Of a stretch of DNA of 64,000 nucleotides, positions 46,961 to 58,200 are shown one piece after another. Source of the DNA: Trachythela sp. YZ-2020 (lineage: Eukaryota; Cnidaria; Anthozoa; Malacalcyonacea; Clavulariidae); assembly GCA_016169945.1 (NCBI GenBank), contig JADLSH010000052.1, forward strand, positions 1,178,001 through 1,242,000, read 5' to 3'. Both the position numbers and the translations under genes were made by a program. Below the pieces are notes generated by a model. That model made no database searches, was not told where the DNA came from, and was given only the letters and a program-made list of their open reading frames with translations. Within the stretch, counting starts at the first letter, position 1. Each line of letters opens with the position of its first letter.

Positions 46961-47264
46961 CTATACAAATAACTAATTAAGTCCCGTACATTGGCGTTCG
47001 TGTACAACAATCAAATTTTTTCGATCAATTATTCCTTGTCAGGTATAATTAGCTTTTAAACAAGGCTCTTTGTCAAAGAAAACTGGTCATACACACGAGC
47101 AAATAAAACATGTCAAGGAAAACTTGTCGAGAAAAACTTGCTTGTCTGTATGGAGCTTAAATTCCTTCGTCACGATATTACTGGTTATTTCTCGGTTACC
47201 ATAATTGGCTATTTCTCGGTTTATGACTGAGCAAACGAAATAGGCATACAATAATATTTGGCAA

Positions 47265-48150
47265 ACCTTACTGTATCCTACTGTGCCTTAGAGTACGATA
47301 GACTACCTTACACTACCTTAGGGTACCTTAGCCTACCTTAGAGCACCTTAGACTACATTAGCCTACATTTGACAACCTTAGACTATCTTAGCATACCTTA
47401 GCCTATTTAGATTACCTTAGCCTACTTTAGATTACCTTAGCCAACTTTATACACTACCTTAGCCTACCTTAGCCTACCTTAGCCTACCTTGGACTACCTT
47501 ACACTACTTTAGACTACCTTAACTAGGCAATCTAAGGTACTAGTAATAGTCTAATGTACCCTAATGTAGGCTATTGTATAAGGCACACTAAGGTAGTCTA
47601 AAGCAGGGTAAGGTAGTGTTAGGTATACTAAGGTAGTGTTAGGTATACTAAGGCACTCTAAGGTAGACTAAGGTAACCTAAGGTAGTCAAAGGTAGTCTA
47701 AGGTACTGTCTAAGGTAGGCTAAGGTATTAGCCTGCCTTAGCCTGCCTTAGCCTGCCTTAGCCTGCCTTAGCCTGCCTTAGCCTGCCTTAGCCTGCCTTA
47801 GCCTGCCTTAGCCTGCCTTAGCCTACCTTAGCCTGCCTTAGACTACCTTAGACTACCTTACGGTACTTTAGACTACCTTAGCATAACCTAGCCTACTTTA
47901 GACTACCTTAGCCTACATGTACCTTGAACTACCTTAAACTACCTTAAACTACCTTAGTAGCCTGTCTTAGACTACCTTACGGTACCTTATACTACCTTAG
48001 CATAACTTAGCCTATATTTGACTACCGTGGCCTACCTTAGCATACCTAATAGCCTACTTTAGACTACCTTAGCCTATCTTACACTACCTTACCCTACTTT
48101 AGACTACCTTAGGAAATTTAAGGTACTTAATAGTCTAAGGTACCCTAAGG
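47265..48150. repeat. CCTTAG-type decamer repeat, block 1
   Basis: Tandem variants of CTACCTTAGC, with a homogeneous run of about nine TTAGCCTGCC units at 47735-47825. A reverse-oriented stretch (CTAAGGTAGG type) lies at 47525-47730. No ORF. Confidence 0.9.
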
Positions 48151-48169
48151 TAATTGAAGGGTTTTGTAG

Positions 48170-48911
48170 ATGGAAAATTATTGAGTGTAAATTATATACA
48201 TTTATTAGACCTAACCAGGAACAGCTGCGAAAAATGCAACTATAGGTCCCTGACAGGAATCGAATCTGCGACCCTGCGTTTCCGGTGCAGCGCTCTAACC
48301 AACTGAGCTACAGAGTCCAGTTGTCGAGCTCTAACCACAAGTTCATGTATATATACTGGGGTACTGCCATGTTAAGTTGTGGGTAAATATCTAGATTTTG
48401 TTGGCATCTCACTCGATTGAATAATAATTGAGGGTTAAGTAGATGGAAAATTATTGAGTGTAAATTATATACAGTTATTAGACCTAACCAGGAACAGCTG
48501 CGAAAAATGCAACAGACTATAGGTCCCTGGCAGGAATCAAACCTGCGACCCTGCCATTCCGGTGCAGCGCTCTAACCAGCTGAGCTACAGAGTCCAGTTG
48601 TCGAGCTCTACCACAAGTTCATGTATATATACTAGGCACTGCCATGTAAGTTGTGGGTAAATATCTAGATTTTGTTGGCATCTCACTCGATTGAATAATA
48701 ATTGAAGGGTTTTGTAGATGGAAAATTATTGAGTGTAAATTATATACATTTATTAGACCTAACCAGGAACAGCTGCGAAAAATGCAATTATAGGTCCCTT
48801 GCAGGAATTGAATCTGCGGCCCTGCGATTCCGGTGCAGCGCTCTAACCAACATGTCACTCGATTGAATAATAATTGAATCGCAGCTGTTCCTGGTTAGGT
48901 CTATTAAATGT
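48170..48911 (-). mobile_element. tRNA-SINE tandem array, minus strand
   Basis: Heads at 48247-48318, 48525-48595 and 48796-48850 (the last truncated at its 5' end), spaced about 270-280 bp. Bodies are nearly identical (AAAATTATTGAGTGTAAATT, GACCTAACCAGGAACAGCTG). Confidence 0.8.
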
Positions 48912-49252
48912 ATTTATTATATAAAGTATAGTGCTTTATAGAGGTTTCGACTTTTCGAGCACTGATAAAACTGATAATCTCACATGTGAGATTATTTATT
49001 ATAATCTCACATGTGAGAATTATCGCTTTTGAAGTTTATGAAAATGGATATTTTATTTTATTTTATTTTTTGTGTGAAAAGACTATTCTTTATATAATAA
49101 ACAGAAAAATACATGGATGCTTCGAAATACCAGATTTATTTCTCGTGTTGAACATGATATCTCACTCGTTCGCTGCGCTCACTCGTGAGATATCATGTTC
49201 AACACTCGAAATAGATCTGGTATTTCCGCGCGCCCATGTATTATTCTCTCTA
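48912..49252. mobile_element. Foldback element inserted in a SINE
   Basis: It interrupts a plus-strand SINE tail (GGTCTATTAAATGTAT ... TATAATTTGAACTCAATAAT). Contains ATAATCTCACATGTGAGATT and ATATCTCACTCGTTCGC...GTGAGATAT hairpins. The 89-aa ORF across it is a repeat by-product. Confidence 0.6.
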
Positions 49253-49604
49253 TAATTTGAACTCAATAATTTTCCATCTACAAAACCCTTCAATTATTAT
49301 TCAATCGAGTGACATGCCAACAAAATCTAGATATTTACCCACAACAAAACATGGCAGTACCCTACTGGTATATATATATACATGAACTTGTGGTTAGAGC
49401 TCGACAACTGGACTCTGTAGCTCAGTGATAGCGCCGCACCGGAATCGCAGATTACGATTCCTGCCAGGGACCTATAGTTGCATTTTTCACAGCTGTTCTT
49501 GGTTAGGTCTAATAAATGTATATAATTTGCACTCAATAATTTTCCATCTGCACAACCCTTCAATTATTATTCAATCCATTGAGATGCCAACAAAATCTAG
49601 ATGC
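49253..49604 (+). mobile_element. tRNA-SINE unit, plus strand
   Basis: Head at 49409-49470, with a short deletion in the D-loop region (CTCAGTGATAGCGCC); standard tail and body. Confidence 0.7.
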
Positions 49605-51135
49605 GTACCCTAAGGTAGGCTATTGTAAGGTATTATAAGGTAGGCTATTAGGTGGTGTAAGGTATGTTAAGACACTCTTAGGTAGTCTAAGGTACCCTAA
49701 GGTAGTGTAAGGTATTATAAGGTCTACAGGCTAAGGTAGTCTAAGGTATGTTAAGACACTCTAAGGTATACTAAAGACTACCCTAAGGTAGTCTATGGTA
49801 ATATAAGTCGACACTCTAGGACACTCTTAGGTAGTCTAAGGTACCCTAAGGTATAGTGTAAGGTTGTTATAAGGTCTACAGGCTAAGGTAGTCTAAGGTA
49901 TGTTAAGACACGCTAAAGTAGTCTAAGGTGTGCTAAGGCACTAAAATGTAGTCTAAGGTATTGTAAAGTATTATAAGGTACGCTAAGGTGGTATAAATCT
50001 CGCTAAAGTAGTCTAAAGGCGGATTTCCACAGCTCGCTGCGAGTACTCGCACGAATGTCATTCCGTAATTGCCACCACACGTCGTTTTATGATTGCTTTA
50101 TTATTGCGAGCTCTCGCAGCGAGTAAAAATAGTTCAAAATTTTGAACTATTTCCCGCGAGCTGCAAAACACTCGCAGAACGTCTGCGAGTACTCGAGGAG
50201 CTTCGTGTAAGGTATTATAAGGTCGGCTAAGGTAGTCTAAGTTAGTCTAAGGTACCCTAAGGTAGGCTAAGGTAGTATAAGTCGCGCTAAAGTAGTCTAA
50301 GGTATGCTAAGGCACTCTAAGACAGTCTAATTAGGTAGTCTAAGGTAGGCTACAATTAAGGTACCCTAAGGTAGGCTATGGTAGTATAAGTCGCGCTAAA
50401 GTAGTCTAAGGTATGCTAAGGCACTCTGAGGTAGTCTAAGGTAGGCTATAAGGTACCCTAAGGTAGGCTATGGTAGTATAATTATGCTAAAGTAGTCTTA
50501 GTCTAAGGTAAGCTAAGGTAGTCTAATGTAGGTTAAAGTATTCTAAAAAAGGTAGTCTTAGCCTGCCTTAGATTTCATTAGGATACGTTAGACTACCTTA
50601 GCCTAACTTTAAACTACTTTAGAATACCTTAGATTACCTTAGGGTACCTTATTTAGACTACCTTAAGGGTGCTTAGTATATATACCTTAGATAGGCTAAG
50701 ATACCCTAAGGTAGGCTAACGTAATCTAAGGTAATCTAAGGTAGTCTAAGGTATGCCAAGATAGTTTAAGGTAGGCTAAGGTACTCTAATGTAGACTTAG
50801 CCTGCCTTAGACTACCTTGGAATACCTTAGCCTACCTTAGAGTGCCCTAGCATACCTTAGACTACCTTAGCCTGCCTTACATAGTAAGGTACTTAATAGT
50901 CTAAGGTACCCTAAGGTAGGCTAAGGTGGTCTAAGGTACCCTAGGGTAGTCTAAGGCAGGCTAAGGTATGGTACGGTATGCTATTAAGGCACTCTAAGGC
51001 AGTATATTAAAGGTAGGCTAAGGTACCGTAAGTTAGTCTAAAGTATGCCAAGATAGTCTTAGGTAGGCTAAGATAGTCTAAGGTACCCTAAAGCAGTCTA
51101 AGGCTGGATAAGGTAGTCTAATTTAGGCTTAAAAA
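49605..51135. repeat. CTAAGG-type decamer repeat, block 2, with strand switches
   Basis: Mostly CTAAGGTAGT/CTAAGGTACC, with reversed runs near 50560-50660 and 50800-50880. A separate MITE (50020-50210; GAGTACTCG ends, GTTCAAAATTTTGAAC centre) interrupts it. Confidence 0.9.
50020..50210. mobile_element. MITE inside the decamer repeat
   Basis: Left GCTCGCTGCGAGTACTCG and right CGTCTGCGAGTACTCGAGGA are opposed copies, with an inner palindrome TAGTTCAAAATTTTGAACTA. The decamer repeat resumes directly on both sides. Confidence 0.55.
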
Positions 51136-51596
51136 CCGACTGCTGAGCAACGAATTTTACAAGCGATAACTTAAAAATACGATTATCAGTTTAAAGGAAA
51201 AAATATGCATTTTTAATATGACATAGAAATATAATATATCAGCACTAACCTTTATTGTCAATTTCTGAGTTATCCCTGAAACACGCCGCTCTGGCTTCCC
51301 AAATTAAGTTTTCCCTTTGGCTTCGTAAATACTGGTTTGTCCTTTCTGTTTTTCATACCGAGATTATTTCGACTATTTCAAGTCCAAATTTCGAGCTAAA
51401 TGGTCAAAAACTTTCTAACATCGTCGAACTATTGTTTCAAATTCTCTGACAAATTTTTTTCATTACTTTTGACACCAAAAGATAAAAAAAACTTCCTGCA
51501 AAAGAGTATTTAGCTTCAAATTTTAGAGTAATGGCGGTTGTGTTTCTTGTCCAACTCGTCAGCAAAACTCACGACGTGATTGGTCAACTTTCCCGC
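51136..51596. other. Unassigned segment
   Basis: No clear exon. Minus-strand 51330-51250 reads as a helix-like peptide ending near a GTTAGT donor, but with nothing to join to. Left unassigned. Confidence 0.25.
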
Positions 51597-51935
51597 CACG
51601 TTTACAACACGTTGACGTGTTCTTTCAGCACGCTAATTTCCTATGAAACAACAGAACACTGTTGTGTTCTTTAAGCACGCTGCGTGTTTTACGGCCTTAA
51701 AAACACACTTTTGCTGTGTTGTAGTGAATTTTTGACGTGTTCTTGCTTTCTGATGGTGTGCTGTTAAATCTGGCGTGCTGTTCAGACACACCTGCCTGGC
51801 TACTGGTGTGCTGTTCTGTAATGAAAAACACACCACCGTGTTCATTTTCAAATTTTCCAGCACGTCAGTGTGTTATATAAGCACGCTACCATGTTCTTAA
51901 AACACACCGACAGCACGGCAGAATTTCTAGTGAAA
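51597..51935. repeat. Second GTGTTC-word-rich repeat
   Basis: Inverse relative of 45960-46460: its right end (GGCAGAATTTCTAGTG) is the inverse of that element's start, and the body is made of GTGTTCTT/GTGCTG words. No 22-bp minisatellite here. Confidence 0.6.
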
Positions 51936-52860
51936 ATTTAATGAACCGATATTGCCATACAGCGGATCTATATAATACTATCATAACAAGTTTTTGTAAT
52001 ATTTACATTTCTATTTTTAGCAATTCATTACTTTGGTTGCGGTCAACCAGAAACTTTCGAGGCCTTTAATCGCAGATAAAACAAACATTGTCAAGCCAAA
52101 CTGCAATGTTTGTAACGAGCTTTTTATAGACTAGATTTGATCAGCTATTAAACACGCGTGAGGCTAGTGGAAGGTGATATCGTGACAAGAATTTCACATT
52201 TGGTTTCACATGTGATAAGGTGTTTTGGTGTTCCAATAAATAGAAAATATGAAACAATAATTTCACATGTAAAATTCATTTTCACGTATGAACTTCTGAA
52301 AGAATATCTGAAAGAATATCTGAAACTCAAATCGCATATCTGAAAATATATGCATGTTCTAATTTGACACATAATTTCTTGTGAAAAAATATTTGCTGCC
52401 AAATCCTCTTAAAGAATGCAAGTTAAATTTTAGGTCTATTTTTCAAGTGAGCAAGGAAAATATTTTATCTGGTCTAATCGTCAGTTTAATCCAAACTGAC
52501 AACGAATTAAACGTTTAAGTTATCGTGAGTATTTACAATAAAATATCGTTAGTATTTACAATAAATATATGTTACATTGATACATGTACCTCTTTAAGGA
52601 TTTTCGATTCAAATTTTAGTCGAGCTATGTACACAGTTCATTTCTCAGTAAGACGGTTTTAAAGAAGATAATATAGGTATTCACGATACTGTAGACTGTG
52701 TGCCACTGGAAATTCTTCCGCATAAAGATGAATGAGTAACCTACAACAAAAAGATTTTATTTATGGAAAACTTGGGTAATGTTGCTCTGCACGTCAGCAT
52801 ATATAGAGCGATTAGAACACTTTCACGAGTCGTACCATTTTTCACGAGTCGCGCCAATTT
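51936..52860. other. Unassigned spacer
   Basis: Short duplicated words (GAAAGAATATCT near 52297 and 52309; TTTCACATGT) and no recognisable gene. Confidence 0.25.
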
Positions 52861-52869
52861 GGTGCATAA

Positions 52870-53030
52870 GTTTAAAATTGGAGTTTAGGTTCAAGTTTAG
52901 ATTAAAGATTAAAGTTGAGATTTAGTTCTGTTTTAAGATAAATGTTCAGTTTTAGGTTGAGATTTAGGGTTTAGGTTAATCGCTCAGGTTAAAAATTTAG
53001 GCATTAGGGTTTAGCTTTTACAGAAATATG
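52870..53030. repeat. Degenerate TTTAGGTT-type minisatellite
   Basis: Loose tandem variants of GAGATTTAGGTTTAGGTT. Confidence 0.5.
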
Positions 53031-53034
53031 CATT

Positions 53035-53349
53035 AAGTCTGAAACGTGAAGCGTGGAAGATTATGAATGATCCTTCCCATCCTTTTCATACAAGACTTTT
53101 TAAATCAAATAATCCATACGATTTACGAACAATTAATAGTAAAAACACATTATCGCGAACTGAAAGACATAAACGCTCCTTCTTAGCTCGTGCAAGTGCA
53201 CTCACATAGTTTTTAGTTTGTCTATACATACTTAAGATTCTTATCTGTATAATTATAATGTTCTAAGATATTTTTAATGTAATTTGAATCAACCTGTAAA
53301 TCCATTGTACTTTTATACTTAAGATGGATAAATAAAGATTATTATTAAA
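53035..53349 (+). mobile_element. LINE 3' end fragment
   Basis: An open stretch to TAG at 53207 encodes a basic LINE C-terminus (REAWKIMNDPSHPFHTRLF, HKRSFLARA). A UTR and an A/T-rich tail with AATAAAGATTATTATT follow. Extreme 5' truncation, as for dead LINE insertions. Confidence 0.5.
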
Positions 53350-54110
53350 AAATATAATGGGTAACTACTACCACAAATACATGCATGCACCAACCCTCGC
53401 GCTAGCCAAGCAACTATAGTTCCCATGCAGTGTTTCAACAGAAAGTAATCCCAAGTATCGTATAAAAATCCACGGCTTTTAATAAGATGATTAATTATGC
53501 GCATTTTGACATGAAGTTGGACATTGGTATTTACATGGCAGACCGCTGGACGCAATATATCGCTGTCGCGAAATCACTGTGAGCAAAATTAGTTGTGGTC
53601 GCCATCTGTGGTCGTCATGGTTAAACGGAACATATGTTTTTATATATTTTCCTACAAAATGACTTGAAAAATTAATACTTTTAACTACAGAATTTTCAAT
53701 CCCCCAAACATATAATGTAGATATGTTATATGAATTTTATATGCGTCATTTTTTCAAATATTGGATCTTAGACGTTTGCTAAAACCTTTTGAAATGTTTA
53801 TGAAACTTCATTGCTTTTAAATTGAAGCCTGATACGCTTTGCCACGTCTTTGACTTTAGAATGAACAGTAATTCTGGTCTCTTGGTGGTAATCGAGTAAT
53901 CTGAAAGGCTTACACCTACATTGACATTAAAATGGAAAGCAGTGTATAAATGTACAACTAACATTTTTTTAACCGACAAAGACATAAACAATAAAACAAA
54001 TTGCCTTGTTGTTGGCCTAGTTATTGCCCTGACTTGACTTCTCACATAATATTTAACTATTTATTCTTAACATTTTGAAGTTATTGCATTTATTGCCATT
54101 TTTTTAAAAC
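53350..54110. other. Unassigned spacer
   Basis: An 88-aa minus-strand ORF (54045-53779) shows no family features. Nothing else. Confidence 0.25.
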
Positions 54111-54111
54111 T

Positions 54112-54537
54112 GACAATCCACCTCTTTTTAGGTCAGTGGGAGGTCGACCCATGAAACATAGCCACGCGGCCGCAAACTTTATGAACTTTAGATGCCCTCG
54201 TGAACGGAATTAGTACCCTCGCACACGCGCTTCGCGCGTGGCTCGGGCATATTTTAAAAAACTTACACGCACACTGAAATTAACTGGAAAATTGTGCGTA
54301 AGGGAACAACGTTCAAAGTTTCTCAGTCTGCTTCATAAAAACTTTCGCTCATTTCACTCCTGACAATCCGTCATATATTTGAGATCAGTGGGAGGTCCAT
54401 CCATGCCACGGTCAGTCATAACGACGCGCCCGCGATAATTGATAGACTTTTAACTCCGCTAGCAGCCGAGCGGAATTAGTACCTCGCCCAGGGCTGTCGC
54501 CCGGAACAGCGCTGACGCGCCGTTGGCTCGGGGTAAT
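54112..54537. repeat. Two diverged direct repeats with GC hairpin ends
   Basis: Unit 1 (54112-54260) and unit 2 (54362-54537) share GACAATCC, GATCAGTGGGAGGTC-type, CGGAATTAGTACC and a terminal GC hairpin (CGCGCTTCGCGCG in unit 1). A third terminal piece is at 11470. Confidence 0.55.
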
Positions 54538-54538
54538 A

Positions 54539-55085
54539 GGGAGCTTTAGCAATGACTACGATTACGAGTATGATTACGAGTACGAGACTCGTCATTTTCG
54601 CGCAAAACGCCGTGTTGTTTGTATGCGCCATTTCGCAAAAGTCGTAGTCGTTGGGTTTTTGACTACGAGGATTTTGATAAATATCGTACTCAAAAGCCCG
54701 AAGACTACGACTTTTGCGAGATGGCGTATACAAACAACACGCGAAAATGACGAATCTCGTACTCGTAGCCGTACTTGTAGTCTAGGGAGCTTTAGCAGTG
54801 ACTACGAGTACGACTACGAGTACGAGATTCGTCATTTTCGCGTGTTGTTTGCGTACGCCATCTAGCAAAAGTCGTAGTCGTCGGGCTTTTGAGTACGAGA
54901 TTTATCAAAAATCTCGTAGTCAAAAGCCCAACGACTACGACTTTTGCGAGATGGCGTATACAAACAACACGGCTTTTTGCCGAAAATGACGAATCTCGTA
55001 CTCGTAGTCGTACTCGTAGTCATTGCTAAAGCTCCCTAATGCTAAAGCTCCCTAATGCTAAAGCTCCCTAATGCTAAAGCTCCCT
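54539..55085. mobile_element. Twin foldback elements plus tandem termini
   Basis: Copy 1 (54539-54784) and copy 2 (54785-55036) are head to tail; each is a long palindrome with GGGAGCTTTAGCA at its left end. Arms carry CGTAGTCGT and TTTTGCGAGATGGCGTA in inverse. Three further 16-bp AATGCTAAAGCTCCCT units follow copy 2. Confidence 0.8.
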
Positions 55086-55275
55086 AACATAGGAGATAAC
55101 ATCGAAAATTGAGCCACTAGCATGTTTACTTGATGGTGTGCAGTAGTTACTTTAAATACGTTTGCGTCAATTAAGGGCAAGATGCATTGAAATATCAACC
55201 TCGTTCCCATGCTCTCTTCTCTGCATGCTTCCCCATCAAGTGCCTGAAAATGAGGTTGTTTAATCTTACCTCCGT

Positions 55276-58200
55276 TCAACGTCGAAAAACTTCAATTTCT
55301 GTTGGTTGGAAGTACTCGCTGCCGGCAAACAGAGCTTTGGTTTGTGGAGTGTCATATCGGTATCCTGGAGGAGGTCGGTATGTCTTACCAAGATTGCTGT
55401 ATGAACCTCTGTTTCTGTTTGCGTTGTTACTGAGGAACAGATCATGGCCACCACCAAAGATAGCTCCACAGCAACGAACACGGCAGACTGCTGAGTCTTT
55501 TCGATGACCATAGATTGGACATGTTAAAGGTGGCAAGTTGCCCTTGTTTCGAATTGAAAATAAAAATGAAATATTGGAGGGTTTATACGATAATTCAATA
55601 CCTGAAAGAAAAGTAAGAAATATTTATGTAAATACTCGAGTGCCCAAGACGAATCGTGAAATATATTTGTTATATATTGTCGGCGGGAAAAAGGAATATA
55701 AATGAAGTACGATTTCAAAATCATAAAATTTTAGAAGCTTAAAAATAAAAATATAAAGTATAAGTAAACATGAATAATTCATCATAAGCAATTTGTCGGA
55801 AAACTCGTGCAAAATGTAATTGGAAAAATATATTATCGCCAAAATATACAGTTTTGCAGCCTTGCCCCTAGATTTCATCGAGAACAGCCCTTGAACTATC
55901 TAGCTGCAGGTGTCTTGTACCTATAGGTGTCTTGGTTCATCAGTTGCTACATTGTTGTGTGGCGGGAGCATAAGATTGCTGTATTCAGAATTTTGAGGTG
56001 GCATAGCAAACCAAAGTGCCTAATTGCGAGGCAGATGTATTATATAATTTTATAATGGGTAGACTACTCCATCTATTATGCCTCCTATTAACTTGTTAAG
56101 CAGCAATAGAAAAGCAAACCTTTATTTTGGCAAGACCTTCAATCAGTTAGCCACATATACATCAGTGCAATTACTGCAAAACAATATAATCTATATTATT
56201 TTCACAGATATAGATCAGGGTTCGGTTGGGCTATTCTGCCCTGTTGACATGCCTCCAACTGATATTTCACTGGTTGTAGGCTATAAAACCTTATCAAATG
56301 CCGTGGCAGATGGATAATAAATATCGAGTCTTCAGATTATTCATAGTGTTCTTGTGCTTTGCCAAAACACAATTGCATCGTTTACTGAAGCAGTAATATT
56401 TATTTTTAAATTAGAAGATATATAAGCCAAGCTTTTTTAATAGTCAATTCGTCGTGTGTTCCCATGTGGCAAGTGTTTTGATTTCGTGTGTTTTGTCAGA
56501 CCTTGTTGACCTTGTTATAGGCCATCTTTCGCAGACTTTTGTCGCACAAACTACAAGGAAATTCTCTCCGTCAATTTTCTCAGCGCATCAGAAAATTGGG
56601 AAATAGCAGTAGATACCTGAAATTTAAACTGATTTTCGTATTCGAAGTAGGGCGAACGCTAATGTCAGGAAGTATCCTCGTGTTGACCTTCGTTTCCCCA
56701 TCGAAAACTACATTATCCATTGTCAATATGCCTTACAAAGCCCTCGATACGAAGCTACTGTTTCTATATTACGCTTCATCGCTGTCAAAAGCACATGGCT
56801 ATTTTTATCGGGAACCTGATATGAATGAAATACGTAACATTTTGTTTGCAAATGTTTTGTACATCACTATTTTGTATATCTTAATGACCCAAGATATGCC
56901 CGAGTTGTAGGCGGTATATGCAGGCTCTTACGAAAACTTCAAAACAGTGAATTTTTTAAGATTTCAATCCGGAAATACAGCGTATTTTAATCTATAAGAA
57001 TATGTAAATTTATTTTAGCTTGGCGAGATGTCCAATGAAACTAAACGTTTTGGTGCACTAGCTGACGGCCTATTTATACAAAGAAAAAATATGCCAATAC
57101 ATATGGCCAGAACTCAGACGAGTTTCAGTATGCAAGTCAAAAAATATCGATACATCAAAGCGCAAAACCAACATAAATAAGAAAAACTCAATTGGTCCAA
57201 AAGCTTCAAACTGTTTCTACAGCTTCGAATTCCAAAACCCACTTAATTCTGTAATTACGCTTTCGTTATTTTACTGTCCATGCATATGCGTAATTAATAA
57301 ACTCGGCTCAGCTTCCCGTAGCGGAAATGACAATATTGTAATTAATGGCAGGGAATTTACAGGTCATTCAGGTCGACAAGTGAGACATAATTACCTGAAC
57401 TAGAGACTCGATGGGTCAGCCATACATAGTTGAGTACCCTGCACCAGTACCTAGAACTCACTTTCAACGAGCTGACTGACCTGAACGGGGGTCCGCCTGT
57501 TCCCTGTTATCTAGAGTTCCACCTATTTTGCATGCCCTGTCAGGTCTTGCATGAGAGCCCTTATTGTCCCATAAATGAGATATAAGAACTGTTTTGATTG
57601 GTCGACGAACTGCTGGAATGAATTGATGCTTACCTGCTAGATTTTATGTTTACTTTTGATGTTCACCTGCGATAAGCAATTTCCTTGGCTAAGTACATTA
57701 CTATTGGCTTTTTTATTCATTTTCTCTCAAAATATTTGACAAAATTAACTATTTTCAAGTGTATAAACAATGCCGAAGTTGAAAGCAATTTTTACGAAGC
57801 ACAAGCACATGATTATTCTTAATAGTTCGGTGAGTAACAAGATTAACAAATATCAGTCTATTTGATTTATGGGACAAAACCGTTATGCAAACCCATTGGA
57901 CATCGATTTTCCATTGGAGATCAATTGCGGTTTACCTCAAAATCATGGCGCAACTGATACTGTCTCATTATAATCAATGGTGGTCTCTAGGCCATCAAGC
58001 CTCAACTCACTGAACAACATGTACAGAGCTGGCTCACCCCCTCTGCAACTTCTGCAACTTTTGCAACCTCCTTCTGTTCCTCTAGGTAAAACTTAGGTTA
58101 GCTAGAGCCTCTAGACTGTTCGAGCACTTCCTTGCCCAAAATATATGCCACAAAATGCGTCTGTTGTGTTTATCTTGCTTAAGAGGCTGTCTCCGTAAAA

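Noticed and set aside
47735..47830. Interstitial telomere repeat
   Set aside because: The unit is a 10-mer (TTAGCCTGCC), not TTAGGG, and neighbours are decamer variants.
23065..49470. Functional tRNA genes at the TAGCTCAGTTGG sites
   Set aside because: The heads are embedded in a repeated SINE body, lack a proper cloverleaf 3' end and have decayed arms; they are SINE promoters.
53779..54045. 88-codon minus-strand ORF
   Set aside because: Low-complexity composition with no family features, and no exon context.
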